52,027 nt of DNA from an uncultured Lachnospiraceae bacterium (GCA_946616835.1 CAMOJK010000006.1:1-52027); one strand, 5' to 3'. Shown: positions 15,990 through 24,713, numbered from the stretch's first letter. Notes: generated from the letters alone by a model not told the origin. A program made the numbers and translations.

Positions 15990-17462
15990 TTATTCGTACA
16001 TATCAAGATGATACTCTTCATTCATGGAAGGATCCGGACATACCGTCACCTCCAGCTCATGAGTAAGCACCCCATGAGCATAAAGAGTATCCGCCATTGC
16101 GTTTCCCATGCCATACGCATGTGGCCAGTTATCCCCATCTGCCTCAAAAAAGAATTCCGGCACCCTCAAGTCCACACTTGATTCTCCGCTTTCATCAGCA
16201 CTTTTCAGCTGTCCTATGTAATCATCCATAAGAGCCTTACATACTGTCGGAGGATATCCCTGCCAGTTAGTTTCCCTGAAGGTATGCGTCCCAAAGTATG
16301 TATTTGAAAACAGAATAAAAAAGAGCAGAGGCATAACTGCTGCCCCTTTGGGAAAATCCTTAAGCACAGACAGCGCAGACATAAATGTAATTATAAACGC
16401 AAAAAATGCCACTGCAAATATCACGCCGCTCCTCTGCATATGCTCACTTCCGGTAACAGAACATAACAGGATCAAAAATACAGAACTCACCACTGCACAA
16501 ACAGCGGCAGTAAGTGCCTGCTCCCATACCGGCTTTACATTCTCTCTGTCCCTCTTCTTTTTTGTTACCAGCATGATAAGCCCAAGAGCCGTCACGCCAG
16601 CCATAACGGCAGATGTCTGGAGATTAAGAGATGAGATCCAACCGAAGAACAGCCTGATACTTTCGCTAAGCGGTATTCCGCCGCTATTGGAGGCTGCGCG
16701 TCCGCCGTTTACCTCAAAGAATATAGATATAAACCATACAGCAATAACAGAAGCCGGGAAGATCATGCTCCTGCAGACTTTTTTATTTTTTATCAGGTCA
16801 AAAAGTATCCTTGCTCCCATATAGGATATGAGGATAATGGTCTGGAAAAAGTCCGAAAAAACTGCGAGGTATACAAGCAGTATCACAAAACCATCCTGCT
16901 TTTTTCCTGTCAGGAAGCTGCCGTCCTTATTTCCCATAAAATAAAGGACCAGCGATGAATTCAGTATATTTGGCAAGACATAGAAAAAATATCCCGTAAG
17001 ATTTGAAGCATAAAATAAGTATGTATTATCGCTCCGAAACCTCCTGAAAATACTGAAATGAAAAAGTAGAAAAAACGCGGTCAGCATATAAATAGCAAGC
17101 TTCCCTGCATCACTTCTGTTCCTTAGCAATCTGTAAAACATATACATATATATTACTATGGAAAAACTAATGAATATTGCATTTATGGTTGTTATTGACT
17201 GAAGGTAGTCTCTGGTAACGGGATAAAGAGTATAGATACCCACCCCTGAAACCATGGACATAATAGTCTCCGGGAGTATACGGCTCGGATTCCAGGCTTT
17301 CCATAAAGGATATGCATTTCTATGCCATGAAATATAGAGCCAGTCATCACCATCCCAGACCTGCAGTGGGTGGATCACAGAAAAAAAGATATACAAAAAG
17401 CCGAAAGCAGCAAGCCAGAAAGCAGCCTCAGCAAATTTATACTTCTTTTCAACAGTAATCAT
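15990..17462 (-). CDS. Polytopic membrane protein, GT-C glycosyltransferase-like
   Basis: 490 residues with about ten to twelve hydrophobic segments and no recognisable soluble enzyme domain until a hydrophilic C-terminal tail of about 80 residues (after ETNWQGYPPTV). After the first membrane helix comes HPLQVWDGDDWLYISWHR (residues about 31-48); an acidic DxDD-type motif in the first extracellular loop is what GT-C transferases using polyprenyl-phosphate sugars show. It resembles the uncharacterised DUF6056-like polytopic families as far as I can judge. ATG at 17462 has AGAGG upstream, favoured over one ten codons earlier. It precedes the YidC-sulfatase fusion by 165 bases, suggesting a shared envelope role. 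Confidence 0.6.
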   Translation of the reverse strand: MITVEKKYKFAEAAFWLAAFGFLYIFFSVIHPLQVWDGDDWLYISWHRNAYPLWKAWNPSRILPETIMSMVSGVGIYTLYPVTRDYLQSITTINAIFISFSIVIYMYMFYRLLRNRSDAGKLAIYMLTAFFLLFHFSIFRRFRSDNTYLFYASNLTGYFFYVLPNILNSSLVLYFMGNKDGSFLTGKKQDGFVILLVYLAVFSDFFQTIILISYMGARILFDLIKNKKVCRSMIFPASVIAVWFISIFFEVNGGRAASNSGGIPLSESIRLFFGWISSLNLQTSAVMAGVTALGLIMLVTKKKRDRENVKPVWEQALTAAVCAVVSSVFLILLCSVTGSEHMQRSGVIFAVAFFAFIITFMSALSVLKDFPKGAAVMPLLFFILFSNTYFGTHTFRETNWQGYPPTVCKALMDDYIGQLKSADESGESSVDLRVPEFFFEADGDNWPHAYGMGNAMADTLYAHGVLTHELEVTVCPDPSMNEEYHLDMYE

Positions 17463-17678
17463 TTCGCCTCTTTCCGTCGCATTTTCATGCAACTACATGA
17501 AGAATTTGAGTATAATCACCCGTTTCTTACAAAATCATGCGCTAACAACTTTACCACACCGAAGGTTGTTTGGCAACTTTTATGCCTATCCGGTGCATAA
17601 TTGTGTTAAAATTAATCCGTTATTCAGGTTACACCAGATAGACTCAAAGGAGATTTTAGTCGGTTCCGGAAACGCTTG

Positions 17679-17684
17679 TATAAT
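17679..17684 (+). promoter_or_regulatory. Candidate -10 of the thioredoxin reductase-like gene
   Basis: TATAAT preceded by CTTG, about 55 bases before the start; the -35 candidate TTAGTC (17656-17661) is weak at 17-base spacing. The remaining 17463-17737 interval shows no other clear feature. Confidence 0.45.
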
Positions 17685-17737
17685 ACGATAAATACCGGTA
17701 TGGAATGATTTAGAAAATAATTATCAGGAGGTATCTT

Positions 17738-18643
17738 ATGAAGGATATAATCATAGTCGGAGGCGGCACCGCAGGGCTTACGGCTGCTATATACGCAAGG
17801 CGTGCCGGCAGAAGTGTCCTTGTAATAGAAGCTGACAACTGCGGCGGCCAGATAATCAACACCCCTGAAATAGAAAACTACCCGGGCATAAAAAATATCT
17901 CCGGCTTAGAATTTGCAAACGGATTAAAGGACCAGGCAGAGAGCCTTGGAGCAGTGATAGAAAACGCAAAAGTGACAGGGCTTGAAACCAAAGAAGGAAA
18001 GGTAAAAATTCTGCACACCACAGCCGGCGACCGGGAATGCCTTGCAGTTATACTAGCCACAGGAGCGAAAAACAGACATCTTGGACTGGAAAACGAAGAA
18101 GAATTTACAGGCTGCGGAGTATCCTACTGTGCGACCTGCGACGGTGCTTTCTTTAAGGACAGTATCGTGGCCGTAAATGGTGGTGGAAATACAGCCATAG
18201 AGGACGCATTCTTCCTCTCTAACTACTGCAGCAAGGTCTACCTGATCCACAGGCGTGATTCTTTCAGAGCCGATGCAAAAGAAGTTGCAAAATTAAAAGC
18301 AAAAGAAAATGTTGAGTTTATACTCAACTCCACCATTACCTCCCTGGGTGGTAACGGTGATCTGGAATATATCGAGCTTGAGAATAAGCTTAACCATAAT
18401 AAGAGCAAGCTGGAAGTCGAAGGACTTTTCATTGCTATTGGACAGACGCCTGACAATAAATCCTTTGCTGATTTTGTTAATCTGGATGAAAAGGGATATA
18501 TAGTAGCCGGTGAGGATTGCAAAACCGCCACAAAGGGCATATTTGCAGCAGGAGACTGCCGCACAAAATCAGTAAGACAGCTTACCACCGCCGCAGCAGA
18601 CGGTGCAGTGGCAGCCCTCGCCGCAGCAGCATACTGCGGATAA
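17738..18643 (+). CDS. trxB: Thioredoxin reductase-like flavoprotein
   Basis: Class II pyridine nucleotide-disulfide oxidoreductase passing electrons from NADPH through FAD to a disulfide partner. The 301 residues show the N-terminal FAD dinucleotide motif IIVGGGTAGLTAAIYARRAG, the redox pair CATC in GVSYCATCDGAFF (near residue 130), the second nucleotide motif VAVNGGGNTAIEDA with HRRDSFRA, and the C-terminal FAD motif GIFAAGDCRTKSVRQLTTAAADG. Length matches low-molecular-weight TrxB. AGGAGG lies seven bases before ATG. No thioredoxin gene is adjacent, so the partner (thioredoxin, NrdH or ferredoxin-type) is unresolved; lone paralogues of this type are common in clostridia. Confidence 0.92.
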   Translation: MKDIIIVGGGTAGLTAAIYARRAGRSVLVIEADNCGGQIINTPEIENYPGIKNISGLEFANGLKDQAESLGAVIENAKVTGLETKEGKVKILHTTAGDRECLAVILATGAKNRHLGLENEEEFTGCGVSYCATCDGAFFKDSIVAVNGGGNTAIEDAFFLSNYCSKVYLIHRRDSFRADAKEVAKLKAKENVEFILNSTITSLGGNGDLEYIELENKLNHNKSKLEVEGLFIAIGQTPDNKSFADFVNLDEKGYIVAGEDCKTATKGIFAAGDCRTKSVRQLTTAAADGAVAALAAAAYCG

Positions 18644-18703
18644 ACATCATGACATATGCATGCTGTCACACTCTTCTCTTCCCGTTACTATTGATCTGAC
18701 CGA

Positions 18704-19876
18704 TCATTTCTTTTCATCTTTGAGTCTGCCCACAAACCTCTCAATCCTGCCTATGGCGACTTTCAGGTTTTCTATTGAATAAGCATAAGATATTCTGAGA
18801 TACCCTTCCCCACAGTCACCAAAAGCTGTTCCCGGCACAACAGCCACTTTCTCTTCCTCAAGAAGTCTGGTGGCAAATTCTTCGGATGTCATTCCGAATT
18901 CTTTTATGCATGGAAATACATAAAAGGCACCAAAGGGTTCAAAGCAGGGTAGCCCCATCTGCTTAAAAGCATGCATAAGATACCTGCGTCTCTGATTATA
19001 CGCATCACGCATAATACGCACATCTTCATCACCGTTTTTAAGTGCCTCTATGGCCGCATACTGTGATGTGGTAGGAGCACACATTATGGCAAACTGATGT
19101 ATCTTTAGCATCTGCTTAAGAATCACCGCAGGAGCACAAACATATCCCATTCTCCAGCCCGTCATGGCATAGGCCTTGGAGAAGCCGTTAATATATACGG
19201 TCCGCTCCTTCATACCGGGCATCTGTATAATGGAAGCATAATCATCCTTATAATAGAGCTCGCAGTATATTTCATCCGTAAGAACAAATATATCATGTTT
19301 TTCCACAACCTTTGCAATCTCTTCCAGGTCCTTACGCTCCAGCACAGCACCGGTAGGATTGTTAGGAAAAGGAAGTATGAGAAGCTTGGTCTTGTCGGTT
19401 ATGGCTGCCTCAAGTTCTGCCGCCGTCAGCCTGAAATCATTTTCAGCTTTAAGATTTATGAACACGGGAACTCCACCTGCAAGCACGGTACAGGGATCAT
19501 ATGAAACATAACAGGGCTGCGGTATAAGAACCTCATCCCCCGGATCCAGCATAGCGCGCAAAGCCATATCTATACCCTCAGATCCACCGACGGTAACAAA
19601 CACCTCGCTGTCAGGATCATATGACACGCCCAGCTTTCGCTTTACATACGCTGATATCTCGGTCTTAAGTTCCTTAAGACCTGCATTTGAAGTATAGAAA
19701 GTACGTCCCTTTTCAAGTGAATATATACCCTCTTCCCTTACATGCCACGGTGTATCAAAATCAGGCTCACCCACGCCAAGAGATATGGCATCTTTCATTT
19801 CGCTTACAATATCAAAAAACTTTCTTATCCCGGAGGGCTTGATGCTCTCTACTTTTTTATTCAACGGATTTCTCAT
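18704..19876 (-). CDS. Class I/II PLP-dependent aminotransferase
   Basis: Fold-type I aminotransferase of the aspartate/aromatic group, 390 residues. The N-terminus SLGVGEPDFDTP (32-43), LPFPNNPTGAV (168-178), substrate/PLP contacts at DEIYCELYY (201-209) and the Schiff-base lysine Lys234 in NGFSKAYAMTGWRMGY are all present, as is the carboxylate-binding Arg in GYLRISYA near the C-terminus. The start codon overlaps the stop of the Lrp-type gene upstream by four bases (ATGA), so the two are translationally coupled, and the regulator probably responds to an amino acid related to this enzyme's substrate. The exact amino acid is not resolved by motifs. Confidence 0.93.
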   Translation of the reverse strand: MRNPLNKKVESIKPSGIRKFFDIVSEMKDAISLGVGEPDFDTPWHVREEGIYSLEKGRTFYTSNAGLKELKTEISAYVKRKLGVSYDPDSEVFVTVGGSEGIDMALRAMLDPGDEVLIPQPCYVSYDPCTVLAGGVPVFINLKAENDFRLTAAELEAAITDKTKLLILPFPNNPTGAVLERKDLEEIAKVVEKHDIFVLTDEIYCELYYKDDYASIIQMPGMKERTVYINGFSKAYAMTGWRMGYVCAPAVILKQMLKIHQFAIMCAPTTSQYAAIEALKNGDEDVRIMRDAYNQRRRYLMHAFKQMGLPCFEPFGAFYVFPCIKEFGMTSEEFATRLLEEEKVAVVPGTAFGDCGEGYLRISYAYSIENLKVAIGRIERFVGRLKDEKK

Positions 19877-20358
19877 GGTGTGACCAGCTGCCTTTCATCT
19901 TCAGGCTTTTTAGCCATGATAGTGCCATGGTCTTTATATTTCTTCAGAATAAAGTGTGTAGATGTACTGAGGACATTCTCCATGGTCGAAAGCTTGGAAT
20001 GTACAAAAGAGGATACTTCCTTTATGGATTTCCCCTCTATAGTAACAAGTAGGTCATATCCCCCGCTTATCAGATATACGCTTTTTACTTCAGGATACTT
20101 ATATATATGCTCGGCTATGCCATCAAAGCCCTGTCCCCGCTGAAGGGTAACATTTACTTCTATAAGAGCTGTTACCTTCTCCATACCGGTCTTTTCCCAG
20201 TCTATCATGGTATGGTAACCGCAGATGACACCCTCTTCTTCCATTTTACTCATCTCTTCTGCGATGACTTCTTCCTCGCTTCCGAGTCTTACCGCCAACT
20301 CCGCGATATCAACGCGGCTGTTTTTTTCAATAGTTGATAATATCTCGTCTCTAAGCAT
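19873..20358 (-). CDS. Lrp/AsnC family transcriptional regulator
   Basis: 161-residue feast/famine regulator. The N-terminal winged HTH is at about 1-50 (ILSTIEKNSRVDIAELAVRL followed by GSEEEVIAEEMSKMEEEGVI), and the C-terminal RAM ligand-binding domain runs from about 65 to 140 (VTALIEVNVTLQRGQGFDGIAEHI). Lrp proteins form octamers that bind amino acids and DNA. GGAGG lies six bases before the ATG. Its stop overlaps the aminotransferase start, a common arrangement in clostridia, and it follows the AIRS-like gene by 25 bases. Confidence 0.93.
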   Translation of the reverse strand: MLRDEILSTIEKNSRVDIAELAVRLGSEEEVIAEEMSKMEEEGVICGYHTMIDWEKTGMEKVTALIEVNVTLQRGQGFDGIAEHIYKYPEVKSVYLISGGYDLLVTIEGKSIKEVSSFVHSKLSTMENVLSTSTHFILKKYKDHGTIMAKKPEDERQLVTP

Positions 20359-20383
20359 ATCACGCCTCCATTGGCTCTAGCCC

Positions 20384-20968
20384 TCATAAGCCCTGCGGCT
20401 TTGTCAGGTATTGCATTTCATCTCTGTTTATAATAAGCTTTTCTTTTCCTTTTAGTGTATAGCCTGCGATCACACAGGGCAGACATCCTTCAGTCACCCG
20501 GTTTATGATTTCAACAGTCCTGGCCCCGCAAAGCGATGTTAGTATCATACACCCATTACTTTTAGTCCTGTAGGGATTCAGGTCAAACATATTGCATAAC
20601 TCAATAGTTCCCTGGCGTAACGGAATCTTCCGCACATCAAGATGGATCCCTATATGTGATGCTGCAGTCATATGCCACAAAGCTCCAAATACTCCGTCAT
20701 CACCACATGGCCAAACAACAGTATCAGGATCTTCTTTTTGTATCGCAGACAGCACTTCTGCCTCATAATGCTCAAGGCTGTCCATGCAGGCACTGATATT
20801 GTACTTTATGCGGTCTGCATATACCTGCCCTGTCCGTTCTGCTATCCGGGCATATTCAGACGATAGCAGGTCAGTTGCAGCAGGCAGAGCCGCATATCCG
20901 TAAACAATAATATCACAGCCTGCTTTAGATCTTGTGTTATTTTCAGACAAATTCTCGTGACGCTGCAT
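20384..20968 (-). CDS. AIR synthase/HypE-related protein lacking the N-terminal ATP-binding half
   Basis: 194 residues. From residue 90 onward it reads DDGVFGALWHMTAASHIGI then RKIPLRQGTIELCNMFDLNPY and GCMILTS, which matches the C-terminal domain of AIR synthase-related (PurM/HypE superfamily) proteins common in Lachnospiraceae. Residues 18-60 (DIIVYGYAALPAATDLLSSE) match the strand-helix segment that precedes it in full-length relatives. The roughly 130-residue N-terminal ATP-binding domain is missing, and the usual DVTEGG of the core is replaced by CGDDG. It could be a degraded or partner-dependent paralogue. The start overlaps the vanW stop by one base (TGATG), so it is translationally coupled. 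Confidence 0.7.
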   Translation of the reverse strand: MQRHENLSENNTRSKAGCDIIVYGYAALPAATDLLSSEYARIAERTGQVYADRIKYNISACMDSLEHYEAEVLSAIQKEDPDTVVWPCGDDGVFGALWHMTAASHIGIHLDVRKIPLRQGTIELCNMFDLNPYRTKSNGCMILTSLCGARTVEIINRVTEGCLPCVIAGYTLKGKEKLIINRDEMQYLTKPQGL

Positions 20969-22563
20969 CAGGGATCCACTGAAGCATTCTGATCCATTGC
21001 TGCCTGAGCTGCCGCAGCCGCTGCCATTTCATTAAGCTGGGCCGCCATGGCCTTACAGTTATCAATGCTTCCGGTCGCTATAGCAGCCTGCATAGCTGCC
21101 GTATATTCAGGATTGGCAGATGCAATACCCACCACCGCAGTCCTGGGGGTTGCCTTGTAAGTACTGTTATTGACCACCTCACGGCTTACTTCAACACCGT
21201 TTTCATAAACTATCTTCCAGAGCTTCGCAGTGTAACCGATATGTGCGGATGTAGCGCTGACATATCCTATAGGCTGCGAAGCATCAGCAACAATGTCTTC
21301 ATGGTCAGGAACAGTCTCCGTTACGATCTCGCTTTCAAACTCTACCTTCCTGCCCGGGTCTCTGGTTTCTACGCCATAAATATTGAAAGTGATCTTTTTG
21401 TTCTCAGTATATCCTTCTATGTAAATAGGATAATCAGTGTTATTTACAAATCTGAAATCCTTTCCCGAGGACTCAGCTATAGCAGCATCAGCAGATTTAT
21501 CAACATAGTTAACTACCATGGAGTGGCTGTTTCTCTCAACCACCTGTAGTTCCGCCCTGAGTACCGCATTATAAAGTGTGGAGGACACCTGGCAGATACC
21601 TCCACCAAGGCTCTCAACCACCTGACCGTTTAAATATGAGCCTGCAAGAAAATAACCGTTTTCCTCAGTAAAAGGCTTAATGGTTTCGTATGCCGAAAAC
21701 TCTTCTCCCGGATAAAGCACAGTACCGTTTATAAGCCTGCAGCCGTTAGCCACATTGCCACTTCTGTTGCTTCCAGATGAAGAATAGCTGGTAGTAAAAG
21801 TGCCAAGAAGATCATGAACTTTTGCCAGATCCTCTACAGATGTATCCGGCTCAGTTGCCACCACCGGAAGGCTTATCGTGGTCTGTCCTGCCCTGTAGTC
21901 AGCATAAAACTCGTCATCAAGCTGGGCAACAGCCGCAGGGATATCCAGACCCTGTCCGCCCTCACCATTGATTATCGTAAAATCATTTCCCTCTCTTACA
22001 AGAGTGGGATTCTCAACCGGAATATCGTAAATTGAGCAGTTCTCCTCAAGATAAGCCGAAAGCGCTGCATCGTCAAATGTAATCTCCAAAGGAAAATTCA
22101 AGCCGTTATGCTCTATGTCCTTTTTCATTTTATATCTGGCGATAACATTTCCATCCGTAGTATTCTCAGCAGCCTGCGAAACCACCTCTGGATTACTCCA
22201 TACAGGTGACAGATCAGCAACTGTCACGGGAACCTCAGTATCCTGAGCAACCACCAAAGTAACCTGGCTTGAGGAAAGCTGTGCGATATAGTCCTCAACA
22301 GCAGCCCTGGCCTCATCCTCCGTCATCCCTGATACATCTATATCATCAATGTGTACGCCCGGGAAGATCTTGCTGTCACTCTTTTCCTCATCTTCCTCTT
22401 CTTCATCTTCAGGGGGCAAAAATGTAAGTGTCCCCCTGACAATCTCCCCTGCATCTGCCTTTATGCCTTTTAATCCATCAAACATGCCAAAACTTCCGGC
22501 CAAAACCAAAAATGCGGCAGTCATAATAATAGATAAAATTGTTCTTTTCAGATTAGTCCTCAT
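20968..22563 (-). CDS. VanW family exported protein with peptidoglycan-binding-like and G5-like domains
   Basis: 531 residues. An N-terminal hydrophobic segment after MRTNLKRT (about 4-30) is a signal anchor; a very acidic linker (PPEDEEEEDEEKSDSK) follows. Two YoaR-type putative peptidoglycan-binding repeats occupy about 65-250 (IDVSGMTEDEARAAVEDYI). The VanW domain runs about 265-385 with YPGEEFSAYETIKPFTEENG and GGGICQVSSTLYNAV. A G5-like beta segment follows (about 405-475), then an Ala/Met-rich tail. VanW proteins are found in some vancomycin-resistance clusters, but the biochemical role is not known. GAGG precedes the ATG at 22563; GTG two codons upstream is possible. First gene of vanW-AIRS-like-lrp-aminotransferase. 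Confidence 0.9.
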   Translation of the reverse strand: MRTNLKRTILSIIMTAAFLVLAGSFGMFDGLKGIKADAGEIVRGTLTFLPPEDEEEEDEEKSDSKIFPGVHIDDIDVSGMTEDEARAAVEDYIAQLSSSQVTLVVAQDTEVPVTVADLSPVWSNPEVVSQAAENTTDGNVIARYKMKKDIEHNGLNFPLEITFDDAALSAYLEENCSIYDIPVENPTLVREGNDFTIINGEGGQGLDIPAAVAQLDDEFYADYRAGQTTISLPVVATEPDTSVEDLAKVHDLLGTFTTSYSSSGSNRSGNVANGCRLINGTVLYPGEEFSAYETIKPFTEENGYFLAGSYLNGQVVESLGGGICQVSSTLYNAVLRAELQVVERNSHSMVVNYVDKSADAAIAESSGKDFRFVNNTDYPIYIEGYTENKKITFNIYGVETRDPGRKVEFESEIVTETVPDHEDIVADASQPIGYVSATSAHIGYTAKLWKIVYENGVEVSREVVNNSTYKATPRTAVVGIASANPEYTAAMQAAIATGSIDNCKAMAAQLNEMAAAAAAQAAMDQNASVDP

Positions 22564-22710
22564 GATCACACCTCACTTTGAAACTGCAGCCTGATCCCAA
22601 CCGACCAGATTATACCCTGCTGTCCCCCGAACTGCAACAAGCGCTAACCCCCATACATACGCATCCTTGCACTATGGTCCAAAAAAGTCTAAAATATAGT
22701 CGCGTCACAC

Positions 22711-22821
22711 TTACATAGAAAGATATGCCGCTATAGATGGTACTATCATCGCAAGTGCGAGAATAACTATCAAAATAGTCCTCAAAATCTTGCGCCCTTT
22801 GTTACTGTGCATATTAAACAT
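22711..22821 (-). CDS. Small single-span membrane protein, 36 residues
   Basis: A short frame below usual length cut-offs: a basic N-terminus (MFNMHSNKGRKILRT) followed by a hydrophobic helix of about 20 residues (ILIVILALAMIVPSIAAYLS) and a stop. GGGGAA lies about nine bases before ATG. Basic start plus one transmembrane helix fits small stress or regulatory membrane proteins frequent in clostridia, but I cannot name a family. It is divergent from 22882-23496, with 60 bases between the two starts. Confidence 0.6.
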   Translation of the reverse strand: MFNMHSNKGRKILRTILIVILALAMIVPSIAAYLSM

Positions 22822-22881
22822 TGCAATTTCCCCAAAAATAATGTTGAAAAATCGTCATTTTTTCTAATTTGGTAATTATAA

Positions 22882-23496
22882 ATGAAAATGCCCGTTTTGA
22901 CAAGTGTCGTAATATTCATAATTATACTGCTTTGGAGCATAAAACGCTCTGCAAAAAAAAGCCGTAGCGAGCTCGAAGCCTTTGTAAACCGAGAAAACGA
23001 GGCCAACTCAACCAGAAGGCAGCCCATTGATGATCTCCCATATATAAATATCCCGGACGAACTGTTCTTCATAAAATACAAAGATTCCTCAAAAATGCAG
23101 GAGGTAATGAGAAACCTTGATTTTCTAAAAGATAAGAAGATGCTTAATCTCACCGGAATCAGCAATACTGATCTTAAGTTAAAATACGGCGCCGCAAACC
23201 TGCCGGAGCTTTCTGAATGTGATGAAAGATATACGCTGCTGGTACGCTCCCTTCAAAGCTTTGCAGAATGTCTTTCCGAGGATGGCCGTGAGCAGGACGC
23301 AGTTAAAGTTTTGGAATTTTCAATTTCTACAGGAAGTGATATCCTCGGCAGCTATACCCTGCTGACAAATCTTTATATCAAGGCAGGCACCCCCGATAAA
23401 TTAAATGGTCTCAAGGAAAAAGCTGCCAAACTCAACAGTCTGACAGCTCCGTCAATAATCCGTATGCTCGAAAAAGCGACATCTGCGCCTACTTGA
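22882..23496 (+). CDS. Membrane-anchored protein of unknown function
   Basis: 204 residues. One N-terminal transmembrane helix (VLTSVVIFIIILLWSI, about 5-20) followed by a basic stop-transfer stretch, then a soluble domain. The C-terminal half (about 110-195) is helical with a TPR-like pattern (YTLLVRSLQSFAECLSEDG, AVKVLEFSISTG, YTLLTNLYIKAGTPD), suggesting a protein-interaction role. I do not recognise a named family. The start has no Shine-Dalgarno; a second ATG two codons in is equally possible. Its 3' end overlaps the convergent PfkB gene by 8 bases. Codon use and composition look like the neighbours. Confidence 0.7.
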   Translation: MKMPVLTSVVIFIIILLWSIKRSAKKSRSELEAFVNRENEANSTRRQPIDDLPYINIPDELFFIKYKDSSKMQEVMRNLDFLKDKKMLNLTGISNTDLKLKYGAANLPELSECDERYTLLVRSLQSFAECLSEDGREQDAVKVLEFSISTGSDILGSYTLLTNLYIKAGTPDKLNGLKEKAAKLNSLTAPSIIRMLEKATSAPT

Positions 23497-24433
23497 AATT
23501 TGCTATTTTTTCCGGAGTCTTATCCATCCCCCAGATCAGTCTTCTCCACTGTGCCACTTCATCCACTGTCATAAATCCATTTGATGTGCCCATAAATCCT
23601 ACCTTGTATGAAGCAAAAAGCAGTGCATTCTTTATGGCATTTACAGAGTCCTTTGTTTCCACATAATAATGCAGGAAACATGCGAACAACGCATTTCCGG
23701 CCCCAACAGAATTAACTACTTCATTAGTTTTTACACAGTCATAATGAACATGTATATTCTGATTTCTGTCATAAAGTATGAGTCCTTTATTTCCCTGCCC
23801 CATTACCATAACTGATATATCATACTTTTCAGCCACTTCCTTCATGAAACTGAATGGATCATCCCCCACGCAGTCATCATCAACGTAGAGAATTGATGCA
23901 GCTTGCAGAAAGTCCTCATTATATTGTTCCTTTTCCTTTTCAAAGGTGTGCATATTTACAGCTACAGGGACATTGTACTTTGCTGCAATATTCAGGAAAG
24001 GTCTGCAGAAATTTGCATTTGCAACTACTAACAGTTCAGAAGATGCGATAAGAGGTGTCACCATAGACATATCGTATGTCACATTGCGAAGATCCTTTAT
24101 ATCCTCAAATACCTGCTTCTTTCTGTCCTTGCCACAAAGTATTACCTGAGTAGCTGTGGATTCAGCTATAGGCAGTATATGCTCAGTAGAAACTGTAACC
24201 TTTCTGTCAGAAGGATTGAGCACATTCATATCCTGATTACGTCCAACTATGGAAAGAAAATTCACATCATCCCCAAGCCAGGTAAAGGCAAGGCTTTCGT
24301 TAAAAGCATCACCCCCGGCCTCCGTGAATATTGTATTTGGCATGCTGCTTGATGAAACATAAGGTACCGGAACCTCATCCACATTAACGATAGTTTCAAT
24401 CTGTGTTATCCCTGCAACTGTAATCCTGCTCAT
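23489..24433 (-). CDS. PfkB/ribokinase-fold protein with Asp-to-Asn change at the catalytic site
   Basis: 314 residues with the PfkB sugar-kinase fold: the N-terminal AGGDAFNESLAF (39-50) matches the GG.g.N substrate motif, and the C-terminal NSVGAGNALFACF (241-253) matches the anion-hole motif usually written DTxGAGD. Here the motif's first Asp is Asn241 and the catalytic base Asp is Asn247 (codon AAT). A canonical kinase would be expected to lose activity with Asn247, so this may be a binding or regulatory relative. It has its own extended -10 promoter about 110 bases upstream and no sugar-pathway neighbours. Substrate unknown. Confidence 0.85.
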   Translation of the reverse strand: MSRITVAGITQIETIVNVDEVPVPYVSSSSMPNTIFTEAGGDAFNESLAFTWLGDDVNFLSIVGRNQDMNVLNPSDRKVTVSTEHILPIAESTATQVILCGKDRKKQVFEDIKDLRNVTYDMSMVTPLIASSELLVVANANFCRPFLNIAAKYNVPVAVNMHTFEKEKEQYNEDFLQAASILYVDDDCVGDDPFSFMKEVAEKYDISVMVMGQGNKGLILYDRNQNIHVHYDCVKTNEVVNSVGAGNALFACFLHYYVETKDSVNAIKNALLFASYKVGFMGTSNGFMTVDEVAQWRRLIWGMDKTPEKIANFK

Positions 24434-24549
24434 CCTTACCCCTCCTTATTCCTGATGCAGCTGACAGCTAAACTGTCCGTTTATACGTGCGCATCTCGCT
24501 TCATATTCACACATTTTCCGCAGGCCAGAGCCCGCCATGCACTGCAGAA

Positions 24550-24558
24550 ATTATACCA
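24550..24558 (-). promoter_or_regulatory. Extended -10 promoter of the PfkB-like gene
   Basis: Minus strand TGGTATAAT. The -35 candidate TGGTTA at 17 bases is poor, as allowed for extended -10 promoters. Apart from this and the 24685-24713 terminator, I see nothing in 24434-24752. Confidence 0.55.
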
Positions 24559-24684
24559 TAACCACAAAGCATTAACCATACCCGCCAACATCCGGGCAGC
24601 CATGGCAAAAAGTCAGGCAAGCAAAAACGATATCTGCAGACCGTTGCCTGCAAATGAGCTGTCCTGCACTCCGTTACAACAAAA

Positions 24685-24713
24685 AGGTCACTATGTCATC
24701 GACACAGTGACCT
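24685..24713 (-). terminator. Terminator of the SCP2/Lys-rich gene
   Basis: AGGTCACT (24685-24692) pairs with AGTGACCT (24706-24713), extended inside by TGTC/GACA with one mismatch. On the minus strand it is followed by TTTTTGTTG. Confidence 0.85.
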
